From positions 27,622,203-27,686,202 of the forward strand of contig CM055312.2 of the NCBI GenBank assembly GCA_029255685.2: a DNA stretch of 64,000 nucleotides, given 5' to 3'. Positions 10,971 through 22,094 of the stretch are shown one piece after another. The notes beneath the pieces were generated by a model. It was not told the origin of the DNA. It ran no database searches and was given only the letters and a program-made list of their open reading frames with translations. The DNA is from Silene conica (taxonomy: Eukaryota > Streptophyta > Magnoliopsida > Caryophyllales > Caryophyllaceae). The position numbers and the translations under genes were made by a program. Positions within the stretch are counted from its first letter, which is position 1. Each line of letters opens with the position of its first letter.

Positions 10971-11909
10971 TGTAGGAAATAGTTTCTTAAGTTACTCATA
11001 AAAGTATTAATTTAATTAATACTGCCAAAGATTATATCAAAAACGAATTGATATTAAAACAATAGAGCTGAAATAATACGACAAGGATCATAGAAATAAC
11101 CTTTGGTCCTATATGAGATCGGCCTAAGAACAACCTAGTATAAACCCAAACTTCAAGGTAGAAGTTCTCCTTAGATTGCACCCAAGACGACTGAGAAAGA
11201 TTCCCTCAAAGCTCCTCCTCAATTACTATTAATTATTTTAGAGGATTTATTTTGGGATTAAGATGATAAACTAATCAAAGGGAATAAGAGAGGAAAAACG
11301 TTTTCTTCTTGTGTCATCAACCTCACGGCCGAAACCCTCTATATATAGGGTTTTGGTTTGTGTTGGTATTGTACTTCAATTAGGAAACCTCATTATAATA
11401 TAATATTTTGAGTCAGTTTCCTTATTCCGAACTTCCTTAAAATATCATATATATGTTAATACTTCTCGATGTACAAATTTAATTCCCGGAGAATATTAAT
11501 TAATTATCTTATAATTAATTAATCCCAATTATATTATTCTATCATATATTAAAATATAATTAATAAATATAAATTTTATATATATTTATTAGAATTAACA
11601 TTTAATTCATTTCTCCTAGTTATTATTGAATCATATTAAATGTTTATCATCTACTTAATTACATTTAGCTAAGTTTAGCATTTATGTAATTATATCAATA
11701 TATAATCACATTTCTCAGTACTATCCTATAGGTGTGACCTTTAAGGATCAGCTGATGATCGCCATCATATGACAGTAACGTCAAACTTCTAGTGAACCAA
11801 TCGTTACCGATAAACGTTAATCAACTGATTATTATACTAAGTATCCCTGCGTGATCCTGTAAAAGAGTACTCCAAAAATCACACACTGTGGAGGACATTT
11901 CCTCCAACA
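10971..11909 (-). repeat. 3' LTR of E
   Basis: TGTAGGAAATAG...TTTCCTCCAACA. A TATA-like TATATATAG lies at about 11338-11350 on the minus strand. The 3' end carries the small palindrome GGAGGA/TCCTCC, which is mutated in the other LTR. By eye the two LTRs differ by a few percent, so E is much older than J. Confidence 0.9.
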
Positions 11910-12433
11910 ATCTCCCACTTTTCCTACAAGTGTGTGTGCGATTACGATTCTCATATCCATGCATTCTTCTCCCACTCAATGGAAGACAAATTGCAAAGTC
12001 TTACCTTACAAGATCGTATCTCCCAAGTAATCATATCAGGAGTGGTTTCCTCGACTAGAGACCAACATAACTAATACGAATCATATTCGAGCATGGCCAT
12101 GCATTTAAGTTACTACCCCTCGAGTGGCCCTGGGAAATATATATAACCTGATAAAGGCTGGATATTTTCCTTGACTTATGACCTGCCGATGGAAGCACGG
12201 TATGAAATGACCCAGTAAAAGTCCGATAGGTCTCCTTTTACGGTGCGACCTAGGACAGAAACCAACGCCACCCAAAACTGTCTATATCGCATGAAATAAA
12301 CAATGGTCAAAAGAACCGACTTTAGGAAGCACGATAGACGTCCCATCCACGACCAGGCACCTAATGTATCTTAACATTTAGGACTCTATGTTATGGTCAC
12401 TATGTCCTATGCGATATCATATACCCATATTTG
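11910..12433 (-). mobile_element. E polypurine tract and 3' untranslated region
   Basis: The minus strand ends AGGAAAAGTGGGAGAT (11910-11925) immediately before the LTR. The remaining about 500 bases to the end of the RNase H remnant carry no open frame and no repeat that I can support. Confidence 0.75.
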
Positions 12434-12812
12434 TTATTGATGAGCTTTTCTGAGTACATGTCTAGATTTGTTGCTAGAGTTAGGCTCATTAGCCTGGAAG
12501 ATTGCACCACTGTTATCACAATAAAGGGTGATTGGATCTTTCACACTAGGTACTACTTTTAGTCCTTGTAAGAAATAACGCATCCAAATAGCTTCCTTTC
12601 CAGCTTCGGAAGCTGCCAAGTACTCAGACTCTGTTGTAGAATCTGCTGTAACGCTCTGATTGGAACTCTTCCAACTGACTGCTCCACCATTAAGAGTAAA
12701 GACAAAACCCGACTGAGATTTAGAATCATCACGATCGGTTTGGAAACTAGCATCTGTGTAACCCTTAGCACTTAGCTCCATGTCTCCACCATATACCAGT
12801 GCCCAATCCTTA
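12434..12812 (-). pseudogene. E pol: RNase H remnant, separated by D1
   Basis: Begins in mid-domain at the D1 insertion point (DWALVYGGDMEL) and contains AKGYTDASF, SQSGFVFTLNGGAVSWKSS, DSTTESEYLAA and LYCDNSGAI, the copia RNase H acidic motifs. It ends prematurely after SRHVLR, where an indel has changed the frame. The upstream half of the domain ends at 31778, and the 5-bp TSD cctta (12808-12812 and 31774-31778) joins the two in frame. Confidence 0.92.
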
Positions 12813-14171
12813 TGTAAAACCCCTCGCGAAAGCGGAAAAGATAAACACACAAAGTACTAAAAATGCAGCGGAATTAAAACTTTTTAACATAAATAACATG
12901 CGAGGTGAATTAAAACTGAAAACTGAAACTGATATAAAAAGAAATAGATAAGTATAACAGTCTAAGTACTGAAGCAAAATATATACAACAGCCTGGGATA
13001 GAACATCCCTACAGGCACTCAAAACATCAGCTGTATCAAAAACTAGAGTCTAGCTATCGTAGTGTGTAAGTCAATAGATGATAAGCGGATCATCACTCGC
13101 TAGCTCTCAGCAACCCCTGCCAACTTGCATGTACCTACATACATGTAAACATGTACGCCACAATCAGTGGGGAGTGACTAGAGTTCTCCTAGCCACCTTT
13201 TGTAACGACACGTAACACAACAAAGCAAACAGAATACTCCATCATATATAAACATGTGAAGTATACAATATCTCAATAACTGAACTCTTACTATCATGCA
13301 ATCACTAATGCACGGCTCTCAATCAACTTCGGAAACTATTTGGAAGGAGAGCCGGTTTCCCTTCCGGTTGCCCGGCCGGTGGGTCTTTCAATCCAAACCA
13401 TTTACGAAACTGACTAAGAGTCACCCAATGCCTTGGGTGAACAATAACAAAGTCAAGACACTGTAAACATCATTATCATCATGCATATCTGACACTGTAC
13501 CAACTCAAGGCAAGCAGATATAAAACAACAAGTATAAGGTTCACCGGTCAACTTAAGACATAACCTAATTACCAATCATTCAGTAAGTATAAAGGTTCAG
13601 CGGTCAACTTAAGACATAACCTAAATACCAATCACAAGTAAGGACTCAGAGGCCAACTTAAGGCATAGACCTGCCAATCAACAAGACACTAGACTCAGAG
13701 GCCAACTTAAGGCATAGACTAGCACCCAAAAGTAAAGGACTCAGAGGCCAGCTTAATGCATGTCCCTTCACTGCATCACAAGACACTAGACTTAGAGGCT
13801 AGCTTAAGGCATGTCCTAGCATCAACATCTGCACTCCGGGCAAGGTGTCAGTACCTTAGCTACCCCGTTGTGCAGCTGTTCTACTCGTTAGACTCAGAGG
13901 CCAACTTAAGGCATGTTCCAACGCGATCACAATCAAACATGTCTGGGCTCAGAGGCCAGCTTAAGGCATATCCCAGACACGAAAACCATACACATATAGG
14001 GCTCAGAGTCCAACTTAAGGCATATCCCCATATATGACAACAAGCTCACGTATTAAGCTCAGAGGCCATCTTAAGGCATACCTTAATACGCATTATTACA
14101 ATATCATCCAAATATAGAACTAATCTATAGATCTACTTTCTTATACTTCTAATCAACACTTAATTGATCCC
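12813..14171 (-). repeat. D1 LTR, left part
   Basis: Aligns with D0 at 4053-4246 and 59766-60810. The site where H inserted (taattgatccc) corresponds to aattgaccccggg in D0 at about 60805-60820, showing the pre-insertion state. At 13350-13390 lies an element with GAGAGCCGG and CCGG repeats that recurs at 30174-30215 and in D0. Confidence 0.85.
13535..14090. repeat. Hairpin array with constant loop in D1 (about ten units)
   Basis: About ten units share the core tcagaggccaacttaaggca, spaced roughly 45-60 bp, each flanked by complementary arms of its own sequence. Perfect examples: CGTATTAAG/CTTAATACG (14049-14057 with 14082-14090) and GTCTGGG/CCCAGAC (13941-13947 with 13972-13978). Near-perfect: ATATAGGG/CCCCATAT (about 13994). 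The earliest units are shorter (AGGTT/AACCT at about 13538 and 13593). One reading frame (13756-14037) crosses the array and is not a gene. Confidence 0.9.
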
Positions 14172-14395
14172 TGATGAGCTCCATTTTGGTCATCATTTTC
14201 TTTACTTTTTCTTTATTTTCGGTCACGATTCGGCCTCGATTTGCATGTCTTTAGGTGTTTTTACGTCCGTTGCCTCGTATATTCCTATTCGATCCAATTT
14301 CTGTAGGTATTACGGCGTGGGCGAAGAAACGGGTGAAATCGAGCCGGATTTAGAGCGTTTTATGAAGAAATGTGGAAGAATTGTGAAGGAAGCCT

Positions 14396-14848
14396 CCCAG
14401 GCCCTCCCAGCCGGTCCCCAACCGGCGGCCGGTCGGCCGGCTGGGGAGCCTTGAATCGACTTCGAGAAAATAGTGACGGAGTTTTCAGAACCATGAGAAA
14501 AGGCCCCCAGCCGGTGGCCAACCGGCAGCCGGTCAGCCGGCTGGGATGCCTATCCCATACTTAACCATTTTGAAGATTTTGAAGAATTACGTATTTTGGG
14601 CAGACTACTCAAAAAGGGGGTCCCAGCCGGTGGACAACCGGCAGCCGGTCCACCGGCTGAGGGTACATGTAGCCAAGAATTTGAAGCACAAATACAGATT
14701 GATGATTTAGGCCTCCCAGCCGGTGCCAGACCGGCAGCCGGGCGGTCGGCTGGGAAGCTTGGTTATGTGAAGGAAAAATTCAGAAGTCCTCATTTGGACT
14801 CTCAGCCGGTGCCAGACCGGCAGCCGGTCTACCGGCTGAGAGCCCCTT
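14396..14848. repeat. Five AGCCGGT/ACCGGCT modules in H 5' LTR (U3)
   Basis: Each module of about 40 bp has four half-sites in alternating orientation: CCCAGCCGGT, spacer, ACCGGC, GCCGGT, spacer, ACCGGCTGGG. The fifth is the cleanest, with the 12-bp arms CTCTCAGCCGGT (14799-14810) and ACCGGCTGAGAG (14831-14842). Outer arm letters change in compensating pairs between modules (CCCAG/CTGGG against CTCAG/CTGAG). The surrounding LTR is AT-rich, so these are islands of CCGG sites. The same five recur in the 3' LTR (27405-27841). Confidence 0.9.
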
Positions 14849-14864
14849 TTCGTATTTTCGAGCT

Positions 14865-14872
14865 CTATATAA
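14865..14872 (+). promoter_or_regulatory. Putative TATA box of H
   Basis: CTATATAA in agctctatataaacccgc, 22 bp after the last palindromic module. It is repeated in the 3' LTR at 27865-27872 and in the duplicated copy at about 29148. It probably drives the genomic transcript, starting about 30 bp downstream. Confidence 0.7.
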
Positions 14873-15881
14873 ACCCGCACTTGTATCATTTTATTATCAC
14901 ACATTCCTAAGCACTTTTCTAGGGTTTTTCACTGTTTTATTGCTTGATACTTAGACACAAAAACACTCTAAAATATTTTAATCTTCTTTACATCCTAGTT
15001 TAATCTTTCAATATTTGTTAATCTCTCTTTAGGATTCTACTTAGCCTTGTTCTTGGGTATTGTAAGAGGATTTTGTTGGGTTGTATTTTGAAGGGTTTGA
15101 AAGAATCTTTCAACTTGTTATCTAAGCTACTTCCTTTTCTATAATCATTGGTATAATTCTTCTAATCTCTACTTAGTTTTTACATTTATTTAAGTTTCTT
15201 TTGAATCAATTGTTTACCCTTTGCTTGTTCATGATGTTTAGCTTTTGTTTATGCCTTATTCACATGTTTTTATTTACCATGAGTGAGTAGTCTCCTTGCT
15301 AGGGTAAGGGGTGATCTTGGGTGTTGTTTAGATGATAAATTCGTGCTAGTAAGTTGATTATTTGTTCTTAAAAGAGTAGTCTTCCATTTGTTGCATGCTA
15401 GGTGTTTGATAATTTGCCTCAACGAAAGTTGGGCTTTGATTTTAGCGTGACTTGCCTTTAGCGACGGTTGGGGGTTTGTCTTAGCATGTTTAATGGTTGG
15501 TTGTGGTATTTGTAGCGAAAGCTAGGGTATTCCGACCTAGGTTAGTCGACTCGAGAGAAGAGACTACCCGAGACTATTTGTTTGAGACCTTCTAGTTTTC
15601 TTTCTCGCATCTTCGTCTAACCACCTTAGTGACCCCCGAAACCCTAGTATTCTCTTCCATCGATTCAATCTTAATTAGTTTGCTTTAATTGTTCGTTTTA
15701 GTTGTTCTTTAGTCATTAATCATTCACCAACCTATTACCCCCGACTCTTACTTAAATTAGAACATAATTACACAACTATCCCCACCGTCTTCGCGTTCGA
15801 CCCCGATTTCGATACTACTTGCTTTCGGGTTTTATAAATGTGTTTGATGCCGGTAGTGACGGCAAAAGCTGGCCATCAAAA

Positions 15882-15899
15882 TGGCGCTGTTGCTGGGGA
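15882..15899 (+). promoter_or_regulatory. Primer binding site of H (Athila/Tat type)
   Basis: TGGCGCTGTTGCTGGGGA starts 3 bases after the LTR end. It matches the TGGCGCCGTTGCCGGGGA site usual in Athila/Tat elements, which I recall as tRNA-Asp complementary, with two C-to-T changes. Confidence 0.85.
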
Positions 15900-16063
15900 C
15901 GGTGTTTAGAAGTTGTGTAGTTTAGTTTTAGTTTTAGTTTTGAGTTAGTTGAGCTTGTTTTTGTTTTGATCAAAGATTTGGTAGTTAATTGTAGAGTGTT
16001 TGTTTTATTGCTCACCCTAGTGTTTAACAAGCACTAGGACGACTAATTTGTTTGCTAAGTTTT

Positions 16064-18014
16064 ATGCCTAGGGGTGACTCTAACTCTTTGTTGTCAACTT
16101 CCGAACCGGAGAGGCTCTTTCGGGCCTTAAGGAGGAAGACCATTGCAAGGGTAAGAATTGCATCCCAAGCATCTACTAGCCAAAACAACCCCTCTTCATC
16201 CGAACCACCAAGCCCCAATCAAAGCAATCCTAGCCCAACATCCGAAAGTTTCGACAATCCGTTTTATCAATCACCACCACAATCACCACACTTTCCAAAC
16301 AACCATCAAATTCATATAATGGCCGCTCTTCGTGATCATAACCGGCCCAATCACAATGACACCACCAATCCAATCAACTTCGGGGCTTTTGTTCCTCAAA
16401 ATTTCGAAATACAACCTTCGCAAATGAGCTTAATCGAGAAGAATGCCTTTAGCGGGGCTTCTCACGAAGATGCTCATGGGCACTTGAGAAAGTTCAAGGG
16501 TAAGGTCGCAATGATAAAGAAAATGGGAGTAACCGAGGAGACACTAAGGCTTATGCTTCCTATTCCTTAACCGACAAGGCGGATAGGTGGTTAAATGTCC
16601 ATGCTCCAAATACATTCACCACATGGGACGACTTGGCAACGACTTTCCTTGCCAAGTACTACCCATCCTCCAAGACCGCAATGCTCCGAAATGAGATACC
16701 TCAGTTTCAACAAGATGAGGGAGAATCTTTGGGAGAAGCTTGGGATAGATACCAAGATTTGCTTGCTAAGTGCCCACACCACGGGATACCACCTTGGTAC
16801 ACAACCCAAACCTTTTTTCAGACTCTTCTCCCCCGGACTAAAGAAATGGTTAATGCATCGGCGGATGGTAGCTTTGACCACTTGCCGCATGAGGAGGGAA
16901 CGGAACTCATCAAGAAGATTGTTGATTCGGAGGAAAATTATGGTACTAGGGGGAATGTCTTGAGGAAGAGTAGCAAGTATCCTAGTGAGCACCTTTCCAA
17001 TGCAAAGGCGAACGAAGAAACCAATGCCAAGTTGGACATGTTAACCAAGAAATTGGAAGAATTGACAAAGGGCTCCACTAGCAAAGTAACCAAGAGTAAT
17101 GTCCCGGGGATGTACCAAGTAAATAGTGTTGCCACATGTGATTTATGCGGAGGAAATGGGCACACATTTGAAGTTTGTGCAAACAACTCAATTGAGGGAA
17201 GTGGAAGTGAGGAAGAATTGTATGCTTTCCAAGCATTCAACAATCCTAGAAGCCAAAATACTTTCAACCCCAATTCAAACTACTATCACCAAGGGATTAG
17301 AGGAAGTGCTTATATGAGTTACAAAAGCACCAATGTGTTGAATCCTCATCAAATTCAACAACCTCAAGGGCAAAACCCCCCGGTTTTCAACCAAGGGGTG
17401 GAAACTTCAACCCGAGGAACAATTTCAACAACAACAATTTCTACCAAGGCAACCAATCTAATCAAGCCAATCAAGGCTTTCAACAAAGTTTCAATGATCC
17501 AAACTTCAACCCCAATTTCCAAAACAACCAAAATCCACAAAATTTCAATCCAAATTTCAACAACAACCAAAACTACAACCAACACCAAAACCAAAACTTC
17601 AATCCACCACCATTTCAAAACAACCCCAATCAAAATCAAAACAACTATAACCACAACCCACAAAATCCCAACAACCCAAATTACAACCAAAATTTCAACC
17701 AAAACTTTCCACCAAACAATCAAGGCCAAAACTTCAACAATCAAGTTCCGAAAGGCAACTCCCAAGGTGGGGGTGCAAGGAATGATTATGGGTTCCCCTT
17801 GCCCCTCACCAATGCACCTCACCAAGATACTAGTGATTCCCAAGTGGGTGAGTTATTGAAGCTTGTCAAGAACATGCAAGCAACTCACACCCAAGAGATG
17901 GCTAATTTGAAGAGTGCCAACCAAAGGGAGATACGGGAAATGGAGGCTCGAGTTTCCTCTCAAGCTCTAGCAAATCCACAAAGGCCACCGGGCGGCTTCC
18001 TTGCCCAAGGTTAA
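16064..18014 (+). pseudogene. H gag with two frameshifts and a terminal in-frame stop
   Basis: The likely start is the ATG at 16064 (MPRGDSNSLL). The reading frame changes near 16570 (after LRLMLP; the conserved SLTDKADRWL text continues in another frame) and again near 17395 in a G-run. The central part carries the retrotransposon gag domain (KADRWLN, FLAKYYPSSKTAMLRNEI, CPHHGIPPWYTTQTF), then a CxxC zinc-knuckle-like CDLCGGNGHTFEVC (about 17135-17180). A long Asn/Gln/Phe-rich tract (about 17400-17750) follows. A TAA at 18012-18014 interrupts what is normally one gag-pol frame just before the ILRSG motif. Confidence 0.88.
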
Positions 18015-20861
18015 AGTTTCAAAGATGCATCACACAATCACCAAGCACATGCGGTGATTTTGAGAAGTGGAACGGAGCTAGAGGACCCGTACAAAGACTA
18101 CAATTATGGTGAAGAGGAGCCTATCTTGGAGCTTGTGAAAGACAAAGGAAAAGAAGTTGATGGTGGCAATTCAAGGGATGTTGACTTTTATGTGGAGGAC
18201 CTCCCTTATGAGGAGAAAGAAGATGAAGTTATCTTGGAGGAGGTGGATGCTAGACAAGAGGAGTTGGTTCCACAACCAACTACTAAGGTAACAAGCAAAC
18301 CAACACCCATCAAGGTACTATCTAACCCTCAACCAACTAGCTTGCCTTATCCTTCAAGGGCCTTGAAGGGAAAGGAAAACTTCAAGTTCACAAACTTTTG
18401 TAAAATGATTGAAAAACTTGAAGTGACCCTTCCCTTTACGGAAGTTATTTTGAATATGCCGACTTACTCCAAATTTTTAAAAGAAATCTTATCGGGCAAG
18501 AGAACCTTGGGTGACCAAGAAGTAATGGCTATGAAGGAGGAGTGTAGTGCAGTTCTCCTCCAAAAGGAGCCAAAGAAACTTGGTGATCCGGGGAGTTTCT
18601 CTATCCCTTGCATAGTCGGTGGCATTCCAATCTCTCGTGCCCTTTGTGATTTAGGAGCTAGTGTAAGTGTGCTCCCTTTGAAAGTTGCAAAAAGAATTGG
18701 CTTGAATGATTTAGTTCCTACAAGTATCACCCTCCAATTGGCGGATAGGTCCGTCAAGCGCCCTTTGGGAGTGCTTGAGGATGTACCCGTCAAGGTGGGT
18801 AAGCATTTAATTCCCGCCGATTTTGTTGTCCTTGAAATCCCGGAGGATAGCCACACTCCCATCATCCTTGGTAGGCCTTTCTTGGCTACCGGAGGCGTCT
18901 TGATAGACGTTAAGAATGGGCGGCTCACCTTTAGAGTTGGGGATGACAAAATTGAGTTTAATCTACCTACTATGATGAAAGGTCCAAAGCATGATGAGGC
19001 ATTTACATTGGACATTGTGGAGCAAGTGGTAAGGGAGATGGTAGAGATGGAAGAAGAGGAGGAAGGCCACATGGAACAATTATGTGGCATCACAACTAGT
19101 AAAGACAAGGAAATGGATGAGAACATTGAGCTAGAAGATGAGGAAGTTGAGAAGGTGGAGGGAATGCTCCCTCCAAAGGTACAACTCAAAACCCTTCCTC
19201 CCTCCCTCAAGTATGCCTTTCTTGGGGAGGGAGAGGCTTACCCGGTGATCATCAATGCCAACCTCAATGAGCAACAAGAATCCAAACTCATTTCAACTTT
19301 AAAGGATCATAGAAGCTCATTGGGGTATAGCCTTGATGACATCAAGGGGCTAAGCCCGAACCTTTGCATGCATAGAATAATTCTTGAGGAAGGGAGTCGA
19401 CCTAGAGTGGAAGGTCAAAGGAGATTGAATCCGAAAATGGCGGATGTAGTGAAGGGTGAAGTTCTTAAGTTGCTTGAGGCCGGAATCATATATGAGATCA
19501 CGGATAGCCGGTGGGTGAGCCCCGTCCATGTTGTCCCCAAGAAGGGGGGTGTAACTTTGGTTACACAAGAGGATGGGACTCTCCTACCGACTCGTCCGGT
19601 GACGGGTTGGAGGATGTGTATCGATTACCGCAAGTTGAATGCGGCCACTCTCAAAGACCATTTCCCAATCCCCTTCATTGATCAAATGTTAGAGAGACTT
19701 GCGGGGCAATCGTACTATTGTTTTCTTGACGGTTATTCCGGGTTTTTTCAAATACCCATTCACCCGGAAGACCAAGAGAAAACAACTTTTACATGCCCCC
19801 AAGGTGTGTATGCTTATCGGAGGATGCCATTCGGGTTGTGTAATGCACCCGGCACCTTTCAACGGTGCATGATGGCCATCTTTGCCGATTTTCTTGAGAA
19901 ATCTATGGAGCTTTTTATGGACGATTTTAGTGTTCATGGTGATTCTTTTGACCTAGGGCTTTCTAATCTTGTAAATGTGTTGAAAAGATGTGAGGAGCAC
20001 AACCTTGTCCTCAATTGGGAGAAATGCTATTTCATGGTAGAGGAGGGGATTGTGCTTGGTCACATAGTGTCCAAGAGGGGCATAGAAGTTGATGGTGCAA
20101 AAGTGGCGGTCATTGAGAACTTGTCACCCCCCACCAATGTGAAAGGGGTGAGGAGTTTTCTTGGACATGCCGGCTTTTATCGGCGTTTTATCAAAGATTT
20201 TTCCAAAATTGCCAAACCGTTGACTTCTCTTCTTCTCAAGGATGCTCCCTTTTTGTTTACTAATGATTGTCTTGAAGCCTTTTCTAGGATCAAAGAAGCA
20301 CTTGTGACGGCTCCTATTATTCGTGCTCCGGATTGGGGATTGACTTTTGAGATCATGTGTGAAGCATCCGATTACGCGGTAGGAGCGGTCCTAGGTCAAG
20401 TTGTGGATAGGAAACACCACGTGATATACTATTCAAGCAAGACCCTTGATCAAACTCAAGCAAAGTACTCCACGACCGAAAAGGAGATGTTGGCAATCGT
20501 GCTTGCCATTGAGAAGTTTAGGCAATATCTCATGGGATCTAAAGTGGTGGTGTACTCCGATCACACCGCTTTGAGGCAATTAATGTTGAAGAAAGATGCC
20601 AAGCCAAGACTCTTGAGATGGGTTCTTTTACTCCAAGAATTTGATCTAGAAATAATAGACAAGTCGGGGTCGGAGAATGTGGTTGCGGACCACTTGTCTA
20701 GATTGACTTTTGAGGATCATGGTTTGCATGATAGAGATGGCCCGATCAATGAATGGTTGCGTGAGGATAGTTTGATGGCAATAGGCAATAAGTTGCCTTG
20801 GTTTGCGGATATTGCCAATTATCTTGTTAATGGCTTTATCCCGGAGGAGTTGGAAGCATGA
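18015..20861 (+). pseudogene. H pol: protease, reverse transcriptase, RNase H
   Basis: Open from after the TAA at 18014 to the TGA at 20859-20861; the usable start is within VILRSGTEL at 18054. A retropepsin-like domain has CDLGASVSVLP (about 18645), the Athila form of the D-S/T-G site. The Ty3-type RT follows, with CIDYRKLN, FLDGYSGFFQIPIHP, FTCPQGVYAYRRMPFGL and the catalytic FMDDFSV (about 19913). RNase H has CEASDYAVGAVLGQ, STTEKEMLA and YSDHTALRQL, ending near VADHLSRL (about 20700). All expected catalytic motifs are visible. In the intact family this would be continuous with gag and integrase. Confidence 0.93.
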
Positions 20862-22094
20862 GATAGGAGAAAATTGAAAGTTGATGCTAAGAGATATTTT
20901 TGGGATGATCCCTACCTTTTCAAAAAGTGTGGGGATGGACTCTTGAGGAGATGCGTATCAAAGGAAGAGGGGCTCGAAATTGTGGATAGGCTTCACAACT
21001 CCGCCTATGGAGGGCACTTGGCGGCTTCACGGACTATAGCCAAGGTTCTTCAAGGAGGGTTCTTTTGGCCTTCAATGTTTAAAGACATCCACGATGTTGT
21101 TAGATCTTGTGATGCTTGTCAAAGGTCGGGCAACATCGGTAAAAGGAATGAGACGCCCCTAAAAACCATCTTGGAAATTGAGTTGTTTGATTGTTGGGGG
21201 ATTGACTTCATGGGACCTTTCCCCAACTCATGCGGGAATGAGTACATCTTGGTAGCCGTGGATTATGTCTCAAAATGGATTGAGGCGGTTGCCTCCCCCA
21301 CCAATGACTCCAAGGTAGTGGTAAAGCTCTTCAAGACCATCATCTTTCCCCGTTTTGGTGTACCCCGAATTGTGATAAGTGATGGAGGTTCCCACTTCCG
21401 GAAACACACATTCAAAGCCCTTCTAGCCTCTTATGGAGTGACCCACAAGGTAGCACTTGCCTACCACCCTCAAACTAGTGGGCAAGTGGAGGTTTCAAAC
21501 CGTCAAATCAAGGCAATTCTAGAGAAGGTGGTGCAAAAGAACCGGAAAGATTGGTCCCAAAAATTGAATGATGTGCTATGGGCTTTGAGGACGGCTTACA
21601 AAACACCTATAGGAATGACTCCCTACAAGCTTGTGTACGGGAAAGCATGCCACCTCCCGGTGGAGCTTGAGCACAAGGCTTGGTGGGCCTTGAAGGAGAT
21701 GAACTTCGACTTAGACATGGCCGGGGAGAAAAGATTCTTGCAAATGAGTGAGCTTGAGGAGCTTAGATATGAGGCTTATGAGAGTTCAAAACTCTATAAG
21801 GAGCAAACGAAGAAGTGGCATGATGCCAAGTTAGTGAAGAAGAATGTGTGCATAGGAGACCTTGTTCTCCTCTTCAATTCAAGAGTCAAGAACTTTCCGG
21901 GAAAGCTTAGATCACGATGGTCCGGGCCCTTCAAAGTGATGGATATTTCACCTCATGGGGCCTTTGAACTTTGGAGTGAAGGCGGTGGCACCTTCAAAGT
22001 CAACGGACATCGGATAAAGCGCTATTATCAAGGAGATTCCAAAGGCACCGTCAAAGTTATTGACCTCGGGGACCCACTCCCCGAGGAGGATTGA
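20862..22094 (+). pseudogene. H pol: integrase
   Basis: The frame is the same as the RT segment but separated by the TGA at 20859-20861 (probably CGA originally). The N-terminal zinc-binding region has HNSAYGGH and CDACQRSG. The core triad is D in [10 protein letters not shown] in VISDGGSHF and E in GQVEVSNRQ, so the active site is complete. The C-terminal part includes the [18 protein letters not shown] region and ends in DPLPEED before a TGA. No chromodomain is evident, as expected for Athila. Apart from the upstream stop this is the best preserved domain of H. Confidence 0.93.

Larger units (their letters stand above)
14172..15878 (+). repeat. 5' LTR of H
   Basis: U3 holds five GC-rich palindromic modules (14396-14848), then a TATA box at 14865-14872 and a long AT-rich R/U5. 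Short ORFs in it (14164-14910) arise from the modules and are not genes. Confidence 0.93.

Noticed and set aside
13535-14090. Regularly spaced repeats resembling a CRISPR array
   Set aside because: The conserved part is a hairpin loop, arms vary in complementary pairs, spacing is uneven, the host is a plant, and the array lies inside an LTR.
17364-17843. Minus-strand hydrophobic 159-codon ORF and plus-strand Thr/Lys-rich continuation to 17859
   Set aside because: Both are shadows of the Asn/Gln-rich gag tract of H, which reads sensibly in another plus frame.
18464-19210. Minus-strand 248-codon ORF
   Set aside because: Antisense to the protease/RT region of H, Ser-rich composition, no motifs.
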